64,000 bases of DNA. It comes from Lysobacter sp. FW306-1B-D06B (GTDB taxonomy: Bacteria; Pseudomonadota; Gammaproteobacteria; Xanthomonadales; Xanthomonadaceae). The notes beneath the pieces are model-generated. The model had not been told where the DNA came from and made no database searches. It was given only the letters and a program-made list of their open reading frames with translations. The position numbers and the translations under genes are program-made. Below, one piece after another: positions 45,733-54,377 of this stretch (its first letter is position 1; each line of letters starts with the position of its first letter). The stretch covers positions 4,030,001-4,094,000 of the forward strand of contig NZ_CP151802.1 in NCBI RefSeq assembly GCF_038446665.1. The letters are read 5' to 3'.

Positions 45733-45772
45733 TGCCATCCAATCGTCGACAGTACGGCCTTTGTAGCCCGGG

Positions 45773-45913
45773 TAAGCGAAGCGCACCGCGCCCCACAGAC
45801 AACTCAGTCGTGGCGGCGATGAACGCGCCGCAGCGCGTTGCACCGGTAACGTGCGACTTGTTTGTGGTTTGGGCGCGTCACCCCGGGTGCGGCTTCGCCT
45901 TACCCGGGCTACA
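45773..45913. repeat. GTAGCCCGGGTAAGCG inverted repeat between flgI and flgJ
   Basis: The outer arms match the element between flgF and flgG. The interior is longer and carries about 70 bases not found in the first copy. The element replaces the short intercistronic gap expected between flgI and flgJ and is followed at once by a sigma-54 type promoter. Confidence 0.8.
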
Positions 45914-45924
45914 GCATCGCGCGC

Positions 45925-45940
45925 AGGCACAGCTCTTGCC
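45925..45940 (+). promoter_or_regulatory. Sigma-54 type promoter upstream of flgJ
   Basis: AGGCACAGCTCTTGCC has GG and GC spaced by exactly 10 bases and differs from the flgB promoter by two bases. The -12 GC at 45938-45939 puts the transcription start at about 45950-45952, right at the flgJ ATG. If used, the transcript would have almost no leader. Confidence 0.65.
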
Positions 45941-45951
45941 TTGACCCCACC

Positions 45952-46914
45952 ATGCACCTGCGCCCCGCCACCGCCCAGCCGCTGTCGAGCACGGAAACCC
46001 CGCGCGTCGACCGCTCGCGCCTGGAACACGCGGCGCAGCAGCTGGAAGCCCAGTTCGCGCAGATGCTGGTCAAGTCGATGCGCAGCGCCAGCTTCGGCGA
46101 CCCGCTGATGGGCGACAACTCCACCTACCGCGACATGTACGACCAGCAGCTTTCGCGCGAGCTGGCCAAAGGCCGCGGACTGGGCCTGGCGCCGATGATC
46201 GTGCAGCAGCTCCAGCGCAGCACGGGCGCCGCGCAGAACCCCGGCGTCGTCACGCCCGAAGGCGGTTTTCCGATCGATCCGACGGCGACGGCGACGGGCC
46301 TGTCGCTTTCGCTCACGCCCAGCAGCGGTGGCGTGTCGCTGCAGGGCGTGGCCGCACCCGCCTTGCCGCGCGTGGAAAAACCGCCGGTCGAATGCGACCC
46401 CAACGCCAAGCTCGACTGCTCCAGCCCGGAAGCCTTCGTGCGTTCGGTGTGGCCGCATGCGCAGCGCACCGCGCAGGAACTGGGCGTCTCGCCCAAGGCG
46501 CTGGTCGCGCAGGCCGCGCTGGAAACCGGTTGGGGCCGGCGCCTGGCGAACCGCGAAGGCGGCGCCACCTCGCACAACCTGTTCGGCATCAAGGCCGGCT
46601 CGCGCTGGGGCGGCGAACGCGCCAGCGCGAACACGCACGAATACGTCGACGGCGTGCGCACGAGCGAGCGGGCGGACTTCCGCGCCTACGGCTCGGTCGG
46701 CGACAGCTTCAGCGACTACGCACGCCTGCTCAACAACCCGCGCTATGCGCAGGCGCGCGCAGCCGGCACCGATACGCGGCAGTTCGCGCAGGCGCTGCAA
46801 AGCGCCGGCTACGCCACCGACCCCGCCTACGCCGCGAAGATCAACGCGATCGCGGAAGGCGCCACGCTCAACCGCGCGCTCGCCTCGCTCGACGCCGGTT
46901 CGACGCGCGGATGA
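45952..46914 (+). CDS. flgJ: Flagellar rod assembly protein/muramidase FlgJ
   Basis: FlgJ is the rod cap and peptidoglycan hydrolase. The 320-residue protein has an N-terminal rod-binding region (about 20-105; EAQFAQMLVKSMRSASFG...STYRDMYDQQLSRELA), a linker, and a C-terminal glucosaminidase domain (about 160-315) with ALVAQAALETGWGRR (catalytic Glu) and NLFGIKAGSRWGG. No ribosome binding site precedes the ATG, and a sigma-54 type promoter ends 12 bases before it, so it may be leaderless. Confidence 0.93.
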   Translation: MHLRPATAQPLSSTETPRVDRSRLEHAAQQLEAQFAQMLVKSMRSASFGDPLMGDNSTYRDMYDQQLSRELAKGRGLGLAPMIVQQLQRSTGAAQNPGVVTPEGGFPIDPTATATGLSLSLTPSSGGVSLQGVAAPALPRVEKPPVECDPNAKLDCSSPEAFVRSVWPHAQRTAQELGVSPKALVAQAALETGWGRRLANREGGATSHNLFGIKAGSRWGGERASANTHEYVDGVRTSERADFRAYGSVGDSFSDYARLLNNPRYAQARAAGTDTRQFAQALQSAGYATDPAYAAKINAIAEGATLNRALASLDAGSTRG

Positions 46915-46931
46915 CCCCAGGACGCTGACCC

Positions 46932-48812
46932 ATGGCCAATATCCTCTCCACCGGTTCCGGCGCGCTGATCGCGTTCCAGCGCGCGCTCGCGACCGTGAGC
47001 CACAACGTCGCCAACGTCGCGACAGAAGGCTATTCGCGCCAGCGCGTCGACCTGGCCACGCGCTCGCCCACCGACATGGGCTACGGCTACGTCGGCAACG
47101 GCGTGAAGGTGGCCGATGTGCGCCGCATCGCCGACCAGCTGGCGACCACGCGACTGCTCGACAGCGGCGGCGAACTGTCGCGCCTGCAGCAACTGTCGGC
47201 GATGGCATCGCGCGTGGACAGCCTGATTTCCGACAAGGCGACCGGCCTTTCCGGCGTGTGGTCGAACTTCTTCGACGCCACCACCGGCCTGAGCAGCAAC
47301 GCCTCGTCCTCGGCCGCGCGCCAGGAAGTGCTGTCGGATGCGAACGCGCTGGCCTCGCGCTTCAAGCAGCTCAATTCGCAGCTCGATTCGATGGGCAACG
47401 AAGTCAACAGCGGCCTGCGCAGCAGCGCCGAGGAAGTGAACCGCATCGGCGCGGAAATCGCGCGCCTCAACGGCGAGATTTCCTCCAACCCGAACCACGT
47501 CTCCAACGACCTGCTCGACCAGCGCGACCGCCTCGTCTCGCAGATGGTCGGATTCACCGGCGGCACCGCGGTCGCGCAGGGCGACGGCTCGCTCAACGTG
47601 TTCACCGCGGGCGGCCAGGCGCTGGTCGTGGGCAACACGTCGGCGAAGCTGACCACCATCACCGACCCTTACCAGCCCGAGCGCCTGCAACTCGCGCTGG
47701 AAAGCAACGGCCAGCAGATCCGCCTCAACGACACCGCGCTGGGCGGCAAGATCGGCGGTTTGATGGATTTCCGCAGCGACGTGCTCGATCCGGCGCAGGC
47801 CGAGCTGGGCAAGATCGCGGTCGGCCTGGCCGAAACGTTCAACAAGCAGCACCGCGCCGGCATGGACCTCAACGGCCAGATGGGCACGGACTTCTTCAAC
47901 ATTCCCGCGCCGCGCACGAGTGGCCATGCCGGCAACACCGGCAACGCCTCGCTCACCGCCAGCGTGGGCGATCTGTCCAAGCTCGACGCGCAGAACGTCG
48001 TGCTGAAATTCGACGGCACCGCATGGAGCGCCACGCGCGCCGACACGGGCGCCAACGTGCCGCTCACCGGCACGGGCACCGCCGCCGATCCGCTCGTCGT
48101 CGGCGGCGTGGAACTGGTCCTCGGCGGCACGCCGGGCACGGGCGACCGTTTCCTGCTGCAACCCACGGCGGGCGCGGCGGGCGGCATCGGCGTCGCGATC
48201 GACGATCCCAATCGCATCGCCGCGGCCACGCCGGTGAAGGCGAAGGCGGAACTGGACAACGTCGGCACCGGCAAGATCAGCGGCGTGAAGGTCACCGATT
48301 CGACCAACGCCAACCTGCTCACGCCGGCGGACATCGAATTCATCGACGGCACGCAGTACACAGTCAACGGCGCCGGTCCCTTCACCTACACGCCGGGCCA
48401 GCCGATCAACGCCAACGGCTGGAGCCTCACGCTCGACGGCGTGCCCGTCGCGGGCGACCGCTTCAGCGTGGGCAGCACGGGCGCCGGTTCCAGCGACAAC
48501 GGCAACGCGATCCTGCTGGGCAACCTGGACGATGCGAAGGCGCTGGGCAACGGCACCGTCTCGCTCAACAACGCCATCGGCGGGCTGACCACGCAGATCG
48601 GTTCGGCCGCGCGCCAGGCCGATTACGCCGCCGAGGCGCAGCAGGTGCTGCACGACCAGGCGCAGGCGGCGCGCGATTCCATCTCCGGCGTCAACATCGA
48701 CGAAGAGGCGGCCAACATGATGCGGTTCCAGCAGGCCTACCAGGCGGCGGCGCAGGTCATCTCCACCGCCGACAGCATGTTCCAGTCCCTGATCAGCGCG
48801 GTGAGCCGATGA
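46932..48812 (+). CDS. flgK: Flagellar hook-associated protein FlgK
   Basis: FlgK (HAP1) joins hook and filament. The 626-residue protein has GALIAFQRALATVSHNVANV at its start, with NVATEGYSRQRVDL, and a long middle region. The C-terminus has NIDEEAANMMRFQQAYQAAA and ISTADSMFQSLISAV as expected. It follows flgJ after 17 bases and overlaps the flgL start by 4 bases (ATGA). Confidence 0.96.
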   Translation: MANILSTGSGALIAFQRALATVSHNVANVATEGYSRQRVDLATRSPTDMGYGYVGNGVKVADVRRIADQLATTRLLDSGGELSRLQQLSAMASRVDSLISDKATGLSGVWSNFFDATTGLSSNASSSAARQEVLSDANALASRFKQLNSQLDSMGNEVNSGLRSSAEEVNRIGAEIARLNGEISSNPNHVSNDLLDQRDRLVSQMVGFTGGTAVAQGDGSLNVFTAGGQALVVGNTSAKLTTITDPYQPERLQLALESNGQQIRLNDTALGGKIGGLMDFRSDVLDPAQAELGKIAVGLAETFNKQHRAGMDLNGQMGTDFFNIPAPRTSGHAGNTGNASLTASVGDLSKLDAQNVVLKFDGTAWSATRADTGANVPLTGTGTAADPLVVGGVELVLGGTPGTGDRFLLQPTAGAAGGIGVAIDDPNRIAAATPVKAKAELDNVGTGKISGVKVTDSTNANLLTPADIEFIDGTQYTVNGAGPFTYTPGQPINANGWSLTLDGVPVAGDRFSVGSTGAGSSDNGNAILLGNLDDAKALGNGTVSLNNAIGGLTTQIGSAARQADYAAEAQQVLHDQAQAARDSISGVNIDEEAANMMRFQQAYQAAAQVISTADSMFQSLISAVSR

Positions 48813-50011
48813 ACACGCGTATCTCCACCGCCGGCGCGTACTCGCTGCAACTGAGCACGATGCTGTCCAAGCAGGCCAGCCTGGCGCACACGCAGCAGCA
48901 GCTCGCCAAGGGCGAGCGCCTGGTGACCGCGAAGGACGATCCGGTCGCGGCCGGCACGGCCGTGTCGCTGGACCGCGCCAACGCCGAACTGGAACGTTTC
49001 GGCCAGAACGCCAACCTGCTCGGCAATCGACTCAATCTTCAGGAAAGCGTGCTCGCGCAGGCGGGCGAACGCCTGGCGCGCGTGCGCGAGCTCACCATCC
49101 AGGCCAACAACGCCAGCCTGTCGAGCGACGACAAGAAGGCGATCACCGCCGAGCTGAAGGTGATCCGCCAGGAAATGATCGGCCTGGCCAACAGCCAGGA
49201 CGGCAGCGGCCGCTATCTGTTCGGCGGCACCGCCGACGACCACGCGCCGTTCGTGGTCAACGGCGGCAATGTCGGCTACACCGGCGACCAGCGCCAGCGC
49301 CAGGTCGAGATCGCGCCGGACCAGTTCGTGTCCGACACGCTTCCGGGCAGCGAGTTGTTCATGCGCATCAAGACCGGCGACGGCCGCATCGACGGCGCGG
49401 CCGCCACGACCAACACCGGCAGCGGCGTGCTGATGGAATTCGGCCTGGACGCCACCGCTGGCTGGAACGGCGGCCGTTACAGCGTGGTGTTCACCGCGCC
49501 GGACGCATACGAATTGCGCGATGCAGGCGGCGCCGTCGTCGGCACCGGCACGTATGAAAGCGGCGAAGGCATCAGCGTCGGCGGCCTCAACCTGCGCATC
49601 GACGGCGCGCCGGCGGCGGGCGACAGCTTCAGCATCGGCCCGGCCGGAAACCAGGATGTGTTCGGCATGATCGACGACCTCGTCGGCGCGCTCGAACTTC
49701 CCGACGACACGCCCGTGCAGCGCGCCGCGCAGCAGAACGCGTTGCAGGCCTCGCTGCGCGACGCGGCGACGGCGCAGGACCATTTCATCGACGGCCGCGC
49801 CACCGGCGGTGCGCAGCTGGCCGCGATGGACAGCGCCGCCGAACTGCGCGAAGCGCAATCGGTGACGCTGGAAACCACGCTGTCGGGCATCCGCGACCTG
49901 GACTACGCCGAAGCGATCAGCCGCTTCCAGCTGGAAAGCACCGCGTTGCAGGCGGCGCAGCAGGCCTTCATGCGGCTGCAGTCGAGTTCGTTGTTCGATT
50001 TGATGCGGTAG
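48809..50011 (+). CDS. flgL: Flagellar hook-associated protein FlgL
   Basis: FlgL (HAP3) is the second hook-filament junction protein. The 400-residue protein starts MNTRISTAGAYSLQLSTML, with QQQLAKGERLVTAKDDPVAA, NRLNLQESVLAQAGERLARV and GSGRYLFGGT, and ends ISRFQLESTALQAAQQAFMRLQ...LFDLMR. The ATG overlaps the flgK stop. Confidence 0.95.
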   Translation: MNTRISTAGAYSLQLSTMLSKQASLAHTQQQLAKGERLVTAKDDPVAAGTAVSLDRANAELERFGQNANLLGNRLNLQESVLAQAGERLARVRELTIQANNASLSSDDKKAITAELKVIRQEMIGLANSQDGSGRYLFGGTADDHAPFVVNGGNVGYTGDQRQRQVEIAPDQFVSDTLPGSELFMRIKTGDGRIDGAAATTNTGSGVLMEFGLDATAGWNGGRYSVVFTAPDAYELRDAGGAVVGTGTYESGEGISVGGLNLRIDGAPAAGDSFSIGPAGNQDVFGMIDDLVGALELPDDTPVQRAAQQNALQASLRDAATAQDHFIDGRATGGAQLAAMDSAAELREAQSVTLETTLSGIRDLDYAEAISRFQLESTALQAAQQAFMRLQSSSLFDLMR

Positions 50012-50398
50012 TTCGTGATTCGTGATTCGTGATTCGCAAGAGAGCGTGTCGGCCTTGTTCGTCATTCCCGCCAAAGCGGGAATCCAGTGCCTTCATGACG
50101 CCTCAAGTCGCTGGATTCCCGCTTTCGCGGGAATGACGGTGAGGAGGCAGCGGCTCGAAGCGGTTCCCGCCGCCCAGCGCCGGGGTCGTCAAGGGTCAAA
50201 CCGTGATTCCCCCCCACGAATCCCGAATCTCGACTCCCGAATCCCCGCTTGTGTCAACCAGGAGCTAAAGGTTTCCCCAAGGGCACCGATATCTAGGTCA
50301 GCAGCGGCAAGGGCCGGCAACACCGACCAACCACTGCGGTCTTGCCGGCCGGCGAAGTGCTTCGCCGGTGCCCTAACCGAAACCTACGGAGAATCACC
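50012..50398. repeat. flgL-fliC gap: heptamer arms, paired REP-like palindromes and the fliC leader
   Basis: Heptamer arms at 50015-50038 (GATTCGT units) and 50217-50246 (GAATCCC units) face each other. Between them lie two REP-like palindromes in opposite orientation: GTCATTCCCGCCAAAGCGGG (50061-50087) and CTGGATTCCCGCTTTCGCGG (50111-50138). The fliC promoter is at 50266-50292. Downstream, GCCGGC/TTGCCGG segments near 50310-50370 could fold in the fliC leader. No gene is present. Confidence 0.7.
50266..50292 (+). promoter_or_regulatory. Sigma-28 (FliA)-type promoter of fliC
   Basis: TAAAGGTT, 11 bases, ACCGATAT matches the FliA consensus TAAAGTTT-N11-GCCGATAA at 12 of 16 positions, with the core TAAAG and CCGATA intact. 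It lies about 107 bases before the fliC start, giving a leader of about 100 bases. Confidence 0.8.
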
Positions 50399-51589
50399 AT
50401 GGCACAAGTCATCAACAGCAACGTGATGTCGCTCAATGCCCAGCGCAACCTGGGCACCAACAGCGCCAGCCTCGGCACCACCATCCAGCGTCTGTCGTCG
50501 GGCCTGCGCATCAACAGCGCGAAGGACGACGCCGCCGGTCTCGCAATCTCCGAGCGCTTCAGCACCCAGATCCGCGGTCTCGACGTCGCCGTGCGCAACG
50601 CCAACGACGGCATCTCGCTGGCCCAGTCGGCCGAAGGCGCGATGGTCGAGATCGGCAACAACCTGCAGCGCGTTCGCGAACTGGCCGTGCAGTCGGCCAA
50701 CGCCACCAACTCGCAGTCCGACCGTGACGCGCTGAACGCCGAAGTCACGCAGCTGGTCGCCGAAATCGACCGCGTCGCCAACCAGACCAACTTCAACGGC
50801 ACCAAGCTGCTCGACGGCTCCTTCGCCGGCGCGCTGTTCCAGGTCGGCGCCAACTCCGGCCAGACGATCGGCATCAACAGCATCGTCAATGCGCAGTCGA
50901 AGGAACTGGGCAGCACGGTGTTCGCCGCCGACATCGCCGGCGCCGCGATCGTCCCGGGCGACCTGACGGCCGACCCGAACGACGCCAGCAAGCTGCTCGT
51001 CACCGGCGCCACCGTCAACGGCGTCGACGTCGGCGACATCAGCGTGGCCGCCGATGCCACGGCCGGCGACATCGCCAAGGCCACCGCTTCGGCCATCAAC
51101 TCGAAGATGGACCAGACCGGCGTGTACGCCAAGCTCAACGACACCGGCGACGGCGTGGTGCTGACGGCCATCAAGGCCGACACCAACATCGAGACCACGG
51201 GTCTGGACGATGTGGGCGTGGTCGCCGCCGATGACGTCGTCATCGACCTGACCGACAACACCACCTTCTCTCGCGTCCACGCCTCGGACCTGGACATCAC
51301 CAGCTTCGACGGCGCCCAGCGTGCGCTGGAGATCGTCGACAAGTCGCTGACCGGCGTGAACTCGGCCCGCGCCGACATGGGTGCGATCCAGAACCGCTTC
51401 ACCTCGACCATCGCCAACCTGCAGGCGACGAGCGAGAACCTGACCGCTTCGCGCAGCCGCATCCGCGACGCCGACTACGCGAAAGAAACCGCCGAGCTGA
51501 CCCGCACGCAGATCCTGCAGCAGGCCGGCACCGCGATGCTCGCGCAGGCCAACGCCGTACCGCAGAACGTCCTCAGCCTGCTGGGCTGA
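50399..51589 (+). CDS. fliC: Flagellin FliC
   Basis: FliC is the filament subunit. The 396-residue protein has the conserved N-terminal D0/D1 part (MAQVINSNVMSLNAQRNLGT; LSSGLRINSAKDDAAGLAIS) and C-terminal part (LEIVDKSLTGVNSARADMGA; SRIRDADYAKETAELTRTQI; QNVLSLLG). The middle (about 150-300) is variable and shorter than in enterics. It has its own sigma-28-like promoter and a terminator after it. The ribosome binding site is a weak ACGGAGAATCACC. Confidence 0.97.
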   Translation: MAQVINSNVMSLNAQRNLGTNSASLGTTIQRLSSGLRINSAKDDAAGLAISERFSTQIRGLDVAVRNANDGISLAQSAEGAMVEIGNNLQRVRELAVQSANATNSQSDRDALNAEVTQLVAEIDRVANQTNFNGTKLLDGSFAGALFQVGANSGQTIGINSIVNAQSKELGSTVFAADIAGAAIVPGDLTADPNDASKLLVTGATVNGVDVGDISVAADATAGDIAKATASAINSKMDQTGVYAKLNDTGDGVVLTAIKADTNIETTGLDDVGVVAADDVVIDLTDNTTFSRVHASDLDITSFDGAQRALEIVDKSLTGVNSARADMGAIQNRFTSTIANLQATSENLTASRSRIRDADYAKETAELTRTQILQQAGTAMLAQANAVPQNVLSLLG

Positions 51590-51634
51590 TCCACCGCCAG
51601 ACGGGGCGCGAGATCCGCGTCCCGATGGCACCCT

Positions 51635-51672
51635 GGCGGGATGCGCGCGAACGCATCCCGCCGGTTCTTTTC
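51635..51672 (+). terminator. Intrinsic terminator after fliC
   Basis: GGCGGGATGCG (51635-51645) pairs with CGCATCCCGCC (51652-51662) in a perfect 11-bp stem with a 6-base loop, followed by GGTTCTTTT. It lies about 45 bases after fliC. Confidence 0.8.
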
Positions 51673-51686
51673 CGCAAGGAGTTGCC

Positions 51687-51752
51687 ATGACCGCTCATCG
51701 TTCGCCCCGTTCCACGCCGCGCATCGCGGCCCACGGTTCACGCGGAAGGTAA
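51687..51752 (+). CDS. Short leader ORF before fliD (21 codons)
   Basis: A 21-residue arginine-rich frame (MTAHRSPRSTPRIAAHGSRG and one more R) starts 5 bases after a strong AAGGAG site and ends 6 bases before the fliD ATG. It is in the same frame as fliD with a single TAA between. It may couple or attenuate fliD translation, or be a remnant of a longer fliD leader. There is no sign that the peptide itself is conserved. Confidence 0.35.
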   Translation: MTAHRSPRSTPRIAAHGSRGR

Positions 51753-51758
51753 GCGGTC

Positions 51759-53087
51759 ATGGCCATTTCCACGCTCGGCTCGGGCATCGATATTCCTTCG
51801 CTGGTCTCGCAACTGGTCGCGGCCGAACGCGCGCCTGTCGAGAACCGCATCGCCCGCGGTGAAACCGCCGCCAAGACCCAGCTTTCGGCCATCGGTGCGC
51901 TCAAGGGCGCCTTCTCCGGCCTGAAGACCGCGCTGGACAAGTTGCGCAAGGAAGACGGCACCAACGCGCGCATCACCAACGTGCCCGAGAAGGCCGGCTT
52001 CACCGCCACCGCCGCGACGTCGGCGGCGGTGGGCGAGTACGACATCGAAGTGGTCAGCCTGGCCACGGCGCACAAGCTGACCTCGGCCGGCAAACCGGCC
52101 GAGACGAAGATCGGCACCGGCAAGCTCATCATCGAGGCCGGCGACGAGAAGATCGAAGTCGAGATCAAGGAAGGCCGCAACACGATGGCCGACATCCGCA
52201 GCGCGATCAACGCCGCCGCTGCGGGCAAGGGCGTGAGCGCCAGCCTGGTCAACGCCGACGATGGCCAGCACCTGGTGCTGACGGCCAACGACACGGGCAC
52301 CGAAGGCAAGCTGCGCATCACCACCACCGGTGGCGACGGCGGGCTTTCCGCGCTGGTCTACGACCCCGGCGTGCAGACCTCGATGACCGAGACCGTCAAG
52401 GCCGCCGACGCCAAGGTGGTCGTCGACGGCATGGAGCGCACCTCCAGCAGCAACAACATCACCGACCTGCTGCCCGGCGTCACGCTGACGCTGAAGGAAG
52501 CCAAGCCGGACGAGACGTTCACGCTCAAGGTCTCCACCGACGACGCCGCGCTCAAGACGACGCTCCAGTCCTTCATCAGCGCCTACAACACGGCGATCGG
52601 GCTGACCAAGTCCGTCACCGCGTACAACGCCGAGACCAAGACCAGTTCGGCGCTCACCGGCGACAGCATGGTGCGCGGCCTGCAGGCGCAGCTGCGCACG
52701 ATGGCCAGCGAAAATGTGGTTGCGCTCAAGGACCTGGGCGTGAAGATCAACACCGACGGCACGCTGACGCTCAACACCGCCGACATGACCAAGGCGCTGG
52801 CCGAGGATCCGGGCGCGCTGTCGCGCCTGTTCGGCGGCGAGGAGGGCTACGGCGCCAAGCTCGAAGACATGCTCGGCTCGGTGCTGGAAGACAACGGCCT
52901 GTTCGATTCGCGCAGCGACAGCCTCAACGCGCGCCTGAAGACCTACAACACGCAATACGAAGACCTGGACCGCCGCATGGAATCGCTGAAGACCCGCTAC
53001 ACCGCGCAGTTCACCGCGATGGAGCAGATGGTCACGCAGTTGCAGGGCAGCAGCGGCTTCCTGGCCCAGCAACTCGGTTCGCTGTAA
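51759..53087 (+). CDS. fliD: Flagellar filament cap protein FliD
   Basis: FliD (HAP2) caps the filament and folds flagellin. The 442-residue protein has an N-terminal coiled region (LGSGIDIPSLVSQLVAAERA; KTQLSAIGALKGAFSGLKTA), the FliD_N/FliD_C domains with VVDGMERTSSSNNITDLLPG and FKLKVSTDD-like (FTLKVSTDDA), and the C-terminal helix (LKTRYTAQFTAMEQMVTQLQ...FLAQQLGSL). The start MAISTLGSG lies after AAGGT. fliS follows 29 bases later after GGAGA. Confidence 0.95.
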   Translation: MAISTLGSGIDIPSLVSQLVAAERAPVENRIARGETAAKTQLSAIGALKGAFSGLKTALDKLRKEDGTNARITNVPEKAGFTATAATSAAVGEYDIEVVSLATAHKLTSAGKPAETKIGTGKLIIEAGDEKIEVEIKEGRNTMADIRSAINAAAAGKGVSASLVNADDGQHLVLTANDTGTEGKLRITTTGGDGGLSALVYDPGVQTSMTETVKAADAKVVVDGMERTSSSNNITDLLPGVTLTLKEAKPDETFTLKVSTDDAALKTTLQSFISAYNTAIGLTKSVTAYNAETKTSSALTGDSMVRGLQAQLRTMASENVVALKDLGVKINTDGTLTLNTADMTKALAEDPGALSRLFGGEEGYGAKLEDMLGSVLEDNGLFDSRSDSLNARLKTYNTQYEDLDRRMESLKTRYTAQFTAMEQMVTQLQGSSGFLAQQLGSL

Positions 53088-53116
53088 TCCAGCCGACGTC
53101 ACCCCGGAGATCCACC

Positions 53117-53512
53117 ATGCTCGGCAGCCACCGCAACTACGCCAACCAGTACCGCAGCACCGGCGTCAGCGCCGCCGTGCTCGAAGCCGACCCGCACCGC
53201 CTCGTCGCGCTGATGCTCTCCGGCGCGCGCGATCGCATCCGCCTGGCCGGCGCCTGCCTGGAACGCGGCGACATCCCGCGCAAGGCCAAGGCCATCAGCG
53301 ATGCCAGCGGCCTGATCACCGGCCTCAACGGCGCGCTCAACCTGGAAGCCGGCGGTGAGATCGCCGCGGGTCTGCAGTCGCTGTACGACTACGCGCAGCA
53401 GCGCCTGCTGTCGGCCAACGCCGACAACGACGCCGGCGCGCTGGGCGAAGTGGACGCGCTGCTGGGCGACATCGAGTCGGCCTGGCTCGCCATCGCGCCG
53501 AAGACGCCGTGA
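53117..53512 (+). CDS. fliS: Flagellar export chaperone FliS
   Basis: FliS keeps flagellin unfolded for export by binding its C-terminus. The 131-residue, all-helical protein contains NQYRSTGVSAAVLEADPHRL, the VALMLSGARDRIRLAGACLE helix, and DIPRKAKAISDASGLITGLN, standard for FliS. The gene overlaps the fliT-like GTG by 4 bases. Confidence 0.95.
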   Translation: MLGSHRNYANQYRSTGVSAAVLEADPHRLVALMLSGARDRIRLAGACLERGDIPRKAKAISDASGLITGLNGALNLEAGGEIAAGLQSLYDYAQQRLLSANADNDAGALGEVDALLGDIESAWLAIAPKTP

Positions 53513-53799
53513 GCGTCGCCGTTCCCGTCCTGCCCGAATCCGAAGTGCGCGCGGCGATGCATGCCGAGCACTGGGAGCGCGCGTTCGAGCTGCTGGCCGA
53601 ACACGACCGCGAACTGCGCCAGGCGCTGGAATCGGTGGACCTGACGAAAACCTCCGCCGCGCCGTGGCGCGAACTGCTGGAGCGCCAGACCGCGCTGCTG
53701 CACGACCTGAGCGTGGTGCGCGACGAAACCGCCGCGATCCTTGCCCGCATGGGCCGCGAGCGTCGCGGCGCCCTCGCCTACCGGACCCTGGCCGGATGA
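53509..53799 (+). CDS. fliT: FliT-like small helical protein
   Basis: A 96-residue, mostly helical protein whose GTG start overlaps the fliS stop (GTGA). Position and size fit FliT, the chaperone of FliD and regulator of FlhDC/FleQ-type activators in other bacteria. Sequence similarity cannot be judged here, since FliT is poorly conserved. The stop overlaps the next ATG. Confidence 0.6.
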   Translation: MSVAVPVLPESEVRAAMHAEHWERAFELLAEHDRELRQALESVDLTKTSAAPWRELLERQTALLHDLSVVRDETAAILARMGRERRGALAYRTLAG

Positions 53800-54356
53800 C
53801 GCCGCAGGACGCCGACGTCGCACTCTTCGACGGCGTGCTCGCGCACGAAGACCGCCGCCCGGCGGCGTTCCTGCCCGGAGGCCTGGACCCGGCCTCCGCG
53901 CACGGCAGCGCCGCGCGCGCGGAAATGCTGCTGGCTTCGCTCGCCCTGAGCGAACGGGTGCGCGGCGACGACGCCGATGCCGACGCCGAACCCTCCGCCG
54001 CCCTGCAACGCGTGGAAGCGAAGGTGGACCTGCTGCTGGGCCTGGTCGGCGCGATGCTGCGCGATCGCGGCGACGTTCCGCCGACCGCGCTGCTGCGCTG
54101 GTCCACGCGCGGCGCGCGCATCGACGTGCACGGCGATGCCATCGCCATCCAGCCCGGCGCCCGCGGCGTGCTGCGCGTGCAACCGGCCGACTGGCTGCCG
54201 GACTGCATCGAGCTGCCCGCCCGTGTGCTGGCCAGCGACGGCCGCCACGCCTGGGTCGCCTTCGACGCATTGCCGGCCTCACTGGCCGAGGCGCTGGAGC
54301 GGCACCTGTTCCTGCTCCACCGCCGCCAGGTGGCGGAAACCCGCCGCCAGCGCTGA
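53796..54356 (+). CDS. PilZ-domain-like protein in the fliD-fliS operon
   Basis: A 186-residue protein. The N-terminal half is helical (ARAEMLLASLALSERVRGDD; LQRVEAKVDLLLGLVGAML). The C-terminal half (about 95-185) has a beta-rich fold with WSTRGARIDVHGDAIAIQPG and a later helix (LAEALERHLFLLHRRQVAET), like the atypical tetrameric PilZ proteins of Xanthomonas. The canonical RxxxR and D/NxSxxG c-di-GMP motifs are not intact: only STRGARI is reminiscent of DxSxxG. Operon overlap with fliT suggests a link between second messenger and filament assembly or motor output. Confidence 0.65.
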   Translation: MTPQDADVALFDGVLAHEDRRPAAFLPGGLDPASAHGSAARAEMLLASLALSERVRGDDADADAEPSAALQRVEAKVDLLLGLVGAMLRDRGDVPPTALLRWSTRGARIDVHGDAIAIQPGARGVLRVQPADWLPDCIELPARVLASDGRHAWVAFDALPASLAEALERHLFLLHRRQVAETRRQR

Positions 54357-54377
54357 GGCCACAGAGCCCGCAGACTC

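Noticed and set aside
43288..47208. Very long open frame on the minus strand across flgG to flgK
   Set aside because: It is antisense to well-conserved flagellar genes. Its product is an Arg/Val/Ala/His-rich composition typical of the complement of high-GC codons, with no domain signs.
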